64,000 bases of DNA from Branchiostoma floridae (lineage: Eukaryota; Chordata; Leptocardii; Amphioxiformes; Branchiostomatidae), in NCBI RefSeq assembly GCF_000003815.2, contig NW_023365716.1, forward strand, positions 512,483 to 576,482, read 5' to 3'. This document shows positions 57,071 through 64,000 of this stretch, piece after piece. The notes under the pieces are model-generated. The model worked only from the letters and a program-made list of their open reading frames with translations. It was not told the origin of the DNA and did not search any database. The translations under genes and the position numbers were made by a program. Every line of letters begins with the position of its first letter. The first letter of the stretch is position 1.

Positions 57071-57552
57071 TAAGGTCTCATTGATGTATTACTCCGCGAG
57101 TGGGTACCCTAAAAGAGATCCGAGCCAGAAATGAACGGCTGCACGGACGCATGTTTTTAGCGGTGAGAAATTCCCTTTTAGCCAGCGGAACTGATCTCAA
57201 AAGTTAGATTGGTGAAAGCTTGCTTGTAACTGAAGAAATCAGCAGGTAAAGTTTGACAGCCGCGCGCTAGGTCGGAGGTACACAGTCCTGGGTTCTGAGT
57301 GGTGCGGTTGTACGCTAGCAAGGAAAAAGTGCCTTTTGCTGGAATTGACTGATTGTAGCTTGTAATTGCTATAAACAACAAACCTATGGATTCTAGTCAT
57401 TCGAAATTTTTTTCTATTATATAGAGTAAATTTGCTCAACATAGAATGAAAAATCTGCTGACATTTCATGTAGCTTCATTATAAAGGCGACCAAGTAAAA
57501 TACGAATTATAACATAGAAGTCTATGGGAAAAGGAAACTCATCAATGAGACC
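57071..57552. mobile_element. TIR element (GGTCTCATTGATG), copy 1
   Basis: About 480 bp whose ends are inverted repeats of GGTCTCATTGATG. A nearly identical copy in the opposite orientation lies at 57731-58213. The identical-looking peptides in both are translations of the repeat, not genes. Confidence 0.7.
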
Positions 57553-57638
57553 GTAAGCGCATGTGTGAACCATACCTAAAGGTTGTTAGTTCGAACCCCA
57601 CGCACCCTAGATCCATGAGATCTACTGATCGATTTCTG

Positions 57639-58285
57639 TACTCTCCAAATAGAGCTTAAGCTCCGGCTTTTTTTGTGTTGTTGACGTTTTTATGCGTTTT
57701 TATCGGGCTTTCAATTTTGTACCGACCTTAGGGTCTCACTGATGGGTTTCCTCTTCCCATAGACTTCTATGTTATAATTCGTGTTTTACTTGGTCGCCTT
57801 TATAATGAAGCTACATGAAATGTCAGCAGATTTTTCATTTTATGTTGAGCAAATTTACTCTATATAATAGAAAAAAATTGCCAATGACTAGAATCCATAG
57901 GTTTGTTGTTTATAGCAATTACAAGCTACAATCAGTCAATTCCAGCAAAAGGCACGTTTTCCTTCCTAGCGTACAGCCGCACCACTCAGAACCCAGGACT
58001 GTGTACCTCCGACTTAGCGCGCGGCTGTCAAACTTTACCTGCTGATTTCTTCAGTTACAAGCAAGCTTTCACCAATCTAACTTTTGAGATCAGTTCCGCT
58101 GGCTAAAAGGGAATTTCTCACCGCTAAAAACATGCGTCCGTGCAGCCGTTCATTTTTGGCTCGGATCTCTTTTAGGGTACCCACTCGCGGAGTAATACAT
58201 TAATGAGACCTTAGGCCGCGAAAATAGAAAGCCCGATAAAAACGTTTTAAAAAACCCAGCCGGAGCCTAACTCTGCTGGAGGGTA
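57639..58285. mobile_element. TACTCTCC-family MITE interrupted by a nested element
   Basis: The termini TACTCTCCAAATAGAGC and CTCTGCTGGAGGGTA with the family phrases (TATCGGGCTTTC, AGCCCGATAAAAACG) lie on either side of the second GGTCTC element. Without that insert the MITE would be about 165 bp, close to its 186- and 206-bp relatives. Confidence 0.75.
57731..58213. mobile_element. TIR element (GGTCTCATTGATG), copy 2, nested and inverted
   Basis: Copy 2 is inverted relative to 57071-57552 and flanked by a possible TTAG duplication. The pair forms a long inverted repeat with about 180 bp of spacer. Confidence 0.7.
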
Positions 58286-58433
58286 GATTTTTACTCAGAA
58301 TCTAGATATGGCCTGCATCAATGCATGTCCGTTTTCCATCAGACGTAGGTAGCTTATTTTCATTTTTCGCAGTTCGTGGGAAAAGATATCTTCTTTGCGT
58401 AATTCGTAGCGCGACGATCAAATGCTAGTAGTA

Positions 58434-58520
58434 CAGTAGAAGCCAGTTCATTGCACGTCGGATAAACGCACACTTCGGTCAATTGCACGAAACCCCCAAA
58501 TCCCAAACCGGCTTTCATTT
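58434..58520. mobile_element. pogo-like 5' end fragment
   Basis: CAGTAGAAGCCAGTTCATTG then CACGTCGGATAAACGCACAC matches the start of the 41732 element family. I did not find a matching right end. Confidence 0.4.
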
Positions 58521-58796
58521 ACTCCATTGTTAGTGACTTCGCTCATCTGCACAACAAAAAGTTTACCAATGCCGGATAATATTGCACGAAAATTTGTCAA
58601 TCATCGTTGACAAGTTGACTGAAAATGTGTGCCTAAAATCGGCATATGCGGTACAATTAGGACGATAACTGCCTGACAGTGTATAAAGGCACAATGCCGA
58701 CAACATGTCTGATTTTTGTATTAGGAGCAAAAGAAAGCGATATTGTGGGAGGTCGTGATTTTTTGATAACGTAATACAAGTAGGGGGTGCTTTTAA

Positions 58797-59325
58797 CAAT
58801 GACAATGACAATGATCTTTATTTGCATGACCTTGCCCATATGGGCTAAATGCAGTAGCTACATAAAACATTGCTGTAAAGAATCTTTACAGTGGCAGTGG
58901 GAGAGACAGACTGACAACTAAGGCTATGCTACACTATAAGTACATCTATCGTTTACAAAATAGTTAACTATGTAATGCTATACTATTCTACAATTTACCT
59001 AGTCTCTTTTCTCTTCNNNNNNNNNNNNNNNNNNNNNNNNNNNNNNNNNNNNNNNNNNNNNNNNNNNNNNNNNNNNNNNNNNNNNNNNNNNNNNNNNNNN
59101 NNNNNNNNNNNNNNNNAGTGTATATGAATTCACGAGTTTTTGCAGTACAATGTTGTCAGATGATTTCATTATGTATACAAAAAGCTCATCTTGTACCAAC
59201 TGTTTAGCTCGTGTATCAAAATTCAGGGCATTAATAAAAGAATTACGTATATCACTATATAACTCACACTCCAATATAAAATTAACTTCATTTTCAATAT
59301 TTTTTAACAGACGACCCAAATCCTA
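58797..59325 (-). mobile_element. 3' end of a non-LTR retrotransposon
   Basis: The minus strand at 59117-59319 codes LLKNIENEVNFILECELYSD then IRNSFINALNFD, a pattern typical of the C-terminal Cys/His tail of reverse transcriptases (E-x-H/N-F-L-x-C-x-Y-x2-R). The element ends at about 58797 with GCAAATAAAGATCATTGTCA and short ATTGTC repeats, a usual non-LTR tail. It is 5'-truncated and interrupted by the N gap. It is non-functional. Confidence 0.65.
59017..59116. other. Assembly gap of 100 N
   Basis: Exactly 100 N inside the retrotransposon fragment; the true length is unknown. Confidence 1.
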
Positions 59326-59339
59326 CCTGTGACTAATAA

Positions 59340-59991
59340 CGGTTCTCCCCTATCCTTCAGACTCTTTATTGACGTAACAAAAGCACTGCTATACATACTA
59401 ACATACAAGGCCATACAAGCAGATGTACACAGAAGGAGTGTAGATGATGTTCAACACGTCGTTTCAACTTCTCTAAAGCCCAAACATTCTTTGACATATC
59501 AATAAGGTTTTATCAAGTCATTGAACATATCTACTTATTTACATACATCCTACCCGTGACTAACAATGGTTCTCCCCCACCGCCCCAGACGAGCTGACCT
59601 GAATAAAATGTTGGCCGCGGGACGGGCCCATGCCCCTCAGGGGGGACGCCCAAACACAACAAAGGGCCCGGCCATTTAACAATCACGGGGGAGGAAATGT
59701 CAAACTAAAACACTTTTACAACATCATAAATTAAGTACATGTACAAAATGATTTGTAAAAAGATTACTTTAGTAACTTAGGACATATTTGATACTTTCTT
59801 GACTAGTAAAGTAGCACTTTTAAGAAAAGATTATTACCCACGACTGTCACATGGTATCGCCCAGCCCAAATTTGGGGACGGATTAGTCCCAGGCCGTTGA
59901 CCCCACGCGTCATCCCTGCCCGACTCCCGGATCACAACTACCCCTTTTTCTCGTGTTTCTCCCCAGAAGTCGGTGTAAAAAGCGGTGTACC
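59340..59991. other. Intergenic, 5' side of the MAPEG gene
   Basis: I see no gene. The phrase CCTACCTGTGACTAATAACGG (59322) is repeated in diverged form at 59548, on either side of a 225-bp spacer. A GC-rich stretch (59610-59690) may be the promoter region, but no specific motif stands out. Confidence 0.35.
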
Positions 59992-60112
59992 ATGGCCACA
60001 GGAGCTGTAACCACCGCCCTGTCGTACGATAACGCCCTGCTGGCGACCCTGGCGGTGTACGGGTCCCTGCTGGTGCTCAAGTTCCTGTTCGTGTCCGCTG
60101 TCACCAACTGGC
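59992..60112 (+). CDS. MAPEG-like gene exon 1
   Basis: It starts at ATG-GCC-ACA and ends TGG C|GTGGGT. The coded helix LALVVL-like segment LLATLAVYGSLLVLKFLFVS matches MAPEG TM1, including the conserved Lys. Confidence 0.65.
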
Positions 60113-63100
60113 GTGGGTACTCCTTTCTTTGTCTTGTCCCGTCAACAGTTGTAGATTTGTGACCTCTTTCTTCTTTCTGTACTGTACTACTGTTATGAGT
60201 AGGATCCGATTATATTACAATTTTAAGTATTTTAGCTCATATACAGAGCAGAGCAAATTAGAGTTCGTCAACGTTTTGATAAAACCTCCTTCGTCAACCC
60301 AGGTAGAAGATCTTTTCCAATCCTCTGCTTTAATACCTGAGCGATATGCCAGCTTTAATATCTGATCTAGTATCTCAATGATGTATGTCAAACTGGGGCA
60401 TCTATGATCTATAGCAATATCTAGAACCAAGGGAGAGCTGGTGATTTCGCTTCACAAATGTGTTAGAATGGCCAGCAAAGGCAAAACACGATAGAATCAA
60501 TCATGTCTTACAGTGTCATAAACTTCTCTTCTCTCTATCAGTCCATTATTATCAAATTTGGTCTTCGACTTATTTATACGGAACCGGGGTCCTTGAAAGA
60601 ATACATTACGCTGATATACCTATGCTCCCTTCTAAACTACATGTCATTGTGTGAACCTGTAAGAACAGATCAGTTTTGCTACGCATGGATGCTCATTTTG
60701 ATACAGTCTACTGAAGTGGACGAGTCCATTATCTCCAAGCAGATGTAGGAAATGGCTCGGTGTTTTCCGGAATTTAAGGAGGACGCACTAGTAATTGGTA
60801 GGAGTTGTATTTAGATTCACATTGGTGTATTAATGCAGCCAGTAGGTACCCAATCTATTATATATTAATAAGGCAGTTTGGCGTGTTCCTTTTTTAACAC
60901 GTCCCTTCCGAAAGACGAATTCACGCGGGTTGGGGTTTTGTGCGCGTGAAAAATGTGCGCGTGAAAATTTGCGCGTGAAAAATCTGCGCGTGACAATATG
61001 CAAATTAGCTGATTCCCAAGGGATTCAAAAAGTTTTTGCAGTTTTAAACTTAAAAAGCTCAAACAAGATGGTACAGAATGGAATTAAGTATTGTATTGTT
61101 GCATTCTAGGGTACAAAATCTCGATCTGATTGATTTTCAAGTGATTTTCAAATGTTAAGTTTTCACGCGCAAAAAAGTTTGAAATCTGCGCGTGAAACAA
61201 TTTGCTTCAAAAAAGATGAAATGAAGCTTCTAGAATGGAGAAAAACCTCAGATTGTAACATTTTACAATATAAAACCTCATACAAGTAATTTTTCCATGT
61301 ATTTCTGTGAAATTAATGGGATTTCGGATTGTTCAAAATATGCAAATGAACCTATTCCCAAGGGATCTAAAAATCAGGATTTTTTCAAACCAAAAATTCT
61401 GGTTACATATGGGAAATTGTATCACAGGATCAAATTTTTTTGCCTTAGAATTCCTTGCTGCACATTTTCTGACATATTTCAGGAACTTTATTTTTTCACG
61501 CGCAAATTTTTCACGCGCACGCGCAAATTCTCCACGCGCAGAAAACCCGTTCCCATTCACGCCACCTGAAGTTGATACCTAAAGAAGGGATTTTTTTACC
61601 GGTTTGATACTAGAACCTCCCCTCCAGTAAAAACAATCCCCGCGACTCAACCTCTGCTTGGATAATAAGTATTCAGGTATATTTGTGATAGGAGTTCCCC
61701 AGTTTATGGCTGTAAACATCTCTTGGTTTTACTGTGAAAACGCCTCCCGTTGGGACACGAAGGGACAAATAATTCATAAACCGATAAAAGGTCTTTCATT
61801 CAATATTTACCGCTTGCTGCTTGACCTCAACACACAGCTAGCTACAACGTATGGTCCCGTTTATGTTTGAGGTTATATTTAAGTCCTTACAGGTTCCGTA
61901 CTGAGTCGAATGATAGGAAGATTAATCTTCAAGACAAATGCTGAACTTGTGGACAAAGTGTTTTTCTTAAATACAAAAAGTTTTCTTCAGACTGTCTCTA
62001 CTCTAGGAAGAAACAATAAAGTTTGCGGCCAAAGAAGCCGACGCGTCCCGGGCTAAGCTCGTGTTCTTGTATTTGCCAACGCCATGTGTATTCACTTTCG
62101 CCCACACTAGCCCACACAAAAATGAGGTTTGATCAACCCTACATGCGTATGCGTTCAGTAGGTAACGAAGAGAAATGTAATTTTAGTTTTAAAGAATTAC
62201 TGCGAAAAACAACTTCAGTTGTTTTGATCTAGTTTGTGTTGACCTGCCAGGACGCCATATGTCAGACCTGTTTGCCTTCGGGCTGAACACAGTTAAAACA
62301 TGGTAAAACCGGCCCCTTTCTAACCTCCCTAACAGGCTCTGTGATACGGGCGTTTGTGGCTCAGATATGCTTTATTTCTGATGGCATAGTTGTTTCTAAT
62401 TATACTTTCTCTCTTGTGGTGTCCATAATTATCAGAATATGATATTTTGTGTGCAAAGAAAAAATATCAGGAGCCCTCCAAGGCACTCCAAAAGTCCGAC
62501 TCCTATAGAGTCTGGTACTGAGGCAGCCTTTCCCACGCTAGTGGTAATTTGTTTAGAGCACAGAAACAACAGCCGTGTTCTCGAGTTTCTGTACACTGCG
62601 TTAACTAGCGTGATTCTACAGTAAACTGGTAGTATGCAGTGTACTGTACATTACTTGCTCCAAGCTAAGGGCGGAAACACGGTACTCTCCAAGTTAGAGG
62701 TTAGGCTCCGGCTGTTTTTTTAACGTTTTTTTAAGTAGTTTTTATCGGGCTTTCTATTTTTAATTTATCTTGCTGTGTCAAAACCTGGCTGGCGTACTTC
62801 AAGAAAAATGACAAAATAGAAAGCCCGATAAAAACGACTAAAAAACGTTTGAAAAAACAGCCGGAGCCTGACCTCTGCTTGGAGAGTAGAAACACGGTAC
62901 CCGCTGTCGTATGCAGCAGAGTCGGTTGCACTATTTTTCCGTCACGCCCACTGTAGTCACGCCCCGATAGTCAGTTACGGAAGTCAAACCAACAGCAATG
63001 CGGTCTTGTTCCTAAACAAACATCGTACAAGTGTACTGCATTTGCGTAAGTGGGTCAGAAAACTGTGCACTAGGACGGATCGACAGTAAATAGTCAATTG

Positions 63101-64000
63101 TGGGGAGTAAGGGACAGTTCGTTTATGCTGTAAGAAGGGGTTTGGAATGCTGTTCCCACCTACCGTGACCTAGGGTTTGTGGGGTCTTTTGGGGGTTACA
63201 AAGACACTGGATACCCACTGTGTGTAACTATAACGACCAGTCTTCTAGAGAGTTTTTGTGAACATTGAAACATAGTTCTAATAGTACACTTTTTCAATGC
63301 TTCGCCCCTCGTAGCTGAGACTGACCCATCATTACAGCTTCGGTAGGGTTTCAGCCAAGCACATCGGGTCATCCATTCTCTCGTCTTGAGTATTTCGGGT
63401 GTTTTGAATAAGACAGATTTTAGTGAATTAGATTCTTGTTGATGTCGGTTAGACGCTGTTGTGTCCTTAACAGGATTTTCCTCACTCCACCCAGGTGTAA
63501 GAATAGGTACCTGACATGTTACGTTAGAGAGGGATGGGCCCCACCTTCAAATACTGTGCCTATAGATACAGTGGATACCAACCTGCTGCCGCTAAGGCCT
63601 CAAAAAAAGCTATGGGGCTACCACCCTTACCCTTCTGTGTACTATTGGCGTGCTCAGACACGTTTAACATGTTCTAGGTGTAAAGGCAGTGGACGGGAGA
63701 GTGATAGACTCTAGTTTTCATGATCTTCAAACACATTGCCCTATAAGGCTATATGGCTATAGCAAGACACACCCACTGCATTCCGACCTCAAAAAAGGCT
63801 ATGTAACTACCTTTACGTTTGGCTTTTTTTCAGTAACTAGCATACTAATATTTCTTATGTTCCCCATGTCTAGCTGCGTACCCGCACACGTTCCCGTTCC
63901 TGCTGGTGGGCCTGTTCTACGTGCTGACGTCACCGGAAGCGGAAATGGCGACACTGCTGATCCGGGTGTTCGCCGCCGCCAGTCTGGTGGACATGCTGTC
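59992..64000 (+). CDS. MAPEG-family membrane enzyme (microsomal GST / prostaglandin E synthase-like), partial
   Basis: Exon 1 (59992-60112, phase 1 out) codes MATGAVTTALSYDNALLATL then AVYGSLLVLKFLFVSAVTNW, the first TM helix of a MAPEG protein. A later exon (from 63874, phase 1 in, cut by the window end) codes AYPHTFPFLLVGLFYVLTSP then EAEMATLLIRVFAAASLVDM. That corresponds to the PFLxxGxxYxxxxP and R-x-F segments of MGST1/PTGES. MAPEG enzymes are ER-membrane trimers of about 150 residues that conjugate glutathione or isomerise PGH2. The loop exon that should carry the K-x-F-NPED and VERxxRAHxND residues was not found in the 3.8-kb intron. The start is the first ATG after a GC-rich leader. 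Confidence 0.7.
60893..61575. repeat. Element with inverted CACGCGCAAA arrays
   Basis: The left part carries several GCGCGTGAAAAAT repeats; the right part carries the inverse TTTTTCACGCGCAAA repeats. Between them CCCAAGGGAT with flanking ATGCAAAT is duplicated (about 61003 and 61337). The mirror arrangement suggests a MITE with subterminal arrays. No clear target duplication was found. Confidence 0.5.
62683..62888. mobile_element. TACTCTCC-family MITE with perfect 9-bp duplication
   Basis: A 206-bp hairpin-like element, termini TACTCTCCAAG and CTTGGAGAGTA, flanked by GAAACACGG on both sides (62674-62682 and 62889-62897). This copy defines the family ends. A 9-bp duplication with long TIRs points to a Mutator-like origin. 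Confidence 0.85.
63470..63640 (+). mobile_element. SINE tail fragment
   Basis: CTCCACCCAGGTGTAAGAAT then AGGTACCTGAC matches the tail of the SINE at 12341-12530. Downstream it continues with GCCCCACCTTCAAATACTGT and CCTCAAAAAAAGCTATGG. A second GACCTCAAAAAAGGCTATG lies at 63787. No tRNA-like head is seen. Confidence 0.5.
63874..64000 (+). CDS. MAPEG-like gene internal exon, truncated by the window
   Basis: The acceptor GTCTAG is followed by CT-GCG-TAC. The high GC content and helix-rich translation contrast with the AT-rich intron. It continues beyond the window. Confidence 0.65.

Noticed and set aside
57239-58045. Two matching 76-codon frames on opposite strands as a duplicated gene
   Set aside because: Both lie inside copies of one TIR element, with no conserved domain or coding bias.
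60755-60800. Candidate MAPEG loop exon with FPEFKEDALVI
   Set aside because: It faintly resembles a FANPEDAL motif, but the upstream stop allows only a phase 0 acceptor, which does not fit exon 1 (phase 1).
62008-62062. Candidate MAPEG exon with KFAAKEADASRAKL
   Set aside because: Needs phase 0 on both sides, incompatible with the flanking exons; other frames contain stops.

Overview
The window is animal nuclear DNA: compact genes split into many short exons with GT-AG introns, embedded in dense non-autonomous DNA transposons, SINEs and microsatellites, with two 100-N assembly gaps. The gene content (ankyrin-ROCO-Death proteins, an EGF/C-type-lectin type II receptor, a CD20-like tetraspan, a MAPEG enzyme) and the repeat style suggest an invertebrate deuterostome, most likely a cephalochordate (amphioxus). 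That assignment is an inference from content, not a database match.

Layout. (1) 229-9659, minus: gene A, an ankyrin-ROCO gene running off the left edge; its start exon, eight one-repeat ankyrin exons, a linker and the first two Roc GTPase exons are visible. (2) 9.7-15.5 kb: mariner-type MITEs, a tRNA-like SINE, a 1.2 kb TIR element and one possible orphan exon. (3) 15558-33305, minus: gene B, a tandem paralogue of A with the same exon phases and related introns: start exon, six ankyrin exons, linker, Roc, COR and Death. Its exons join to exactly 903 codons including the stop. Directly downstream lies a trypsin-like protease exon that may be a separate gene or the spliced C-terminus of B. A 6.8 kb CACTA-like transposon carrying a 59-bp minisatellite sits exactly at one splice donor of B. 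(4) 33.3-38.1 kb: two satellite-like tandem arrays. (5) 38108-40323, plus: a five-exon, 210-residue four-TM protein of CD20/MS4A type. (6) 42782-56270, minus: an eleven-exon gene for an about 1166-residue type II membrane protein with a huge repetitive cytoplasmic tail, one TM helix, four EGF domains and a C-type lectin domain; a 4.9 kb TIR transposon fills intron 1. (7) 56.3-59.9 kb: nested transposons forming a 480-bp inverted repeat, and a non-LTR retrotransposon 3' end. (8) 59992 to the right edge, plus: first and a later exon of a MAPEG-family membrane enzyme, cut by the window end.

How the parts relate. Genes A and B look like cytosolic signalling proteins (recognition repeats, a ROCO GTPase switch, a Death adaptor, perhaps a protease effector). 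The lectin gene looks like a surface receptor whose tail carries repeated tyrosine and proline-rich motifs. These are plausible innate-immune or cell-death components, but the sequence shows no operon-like link between them. Exon limits were set by eye from splice sites, reading frame and paralogue comparison.
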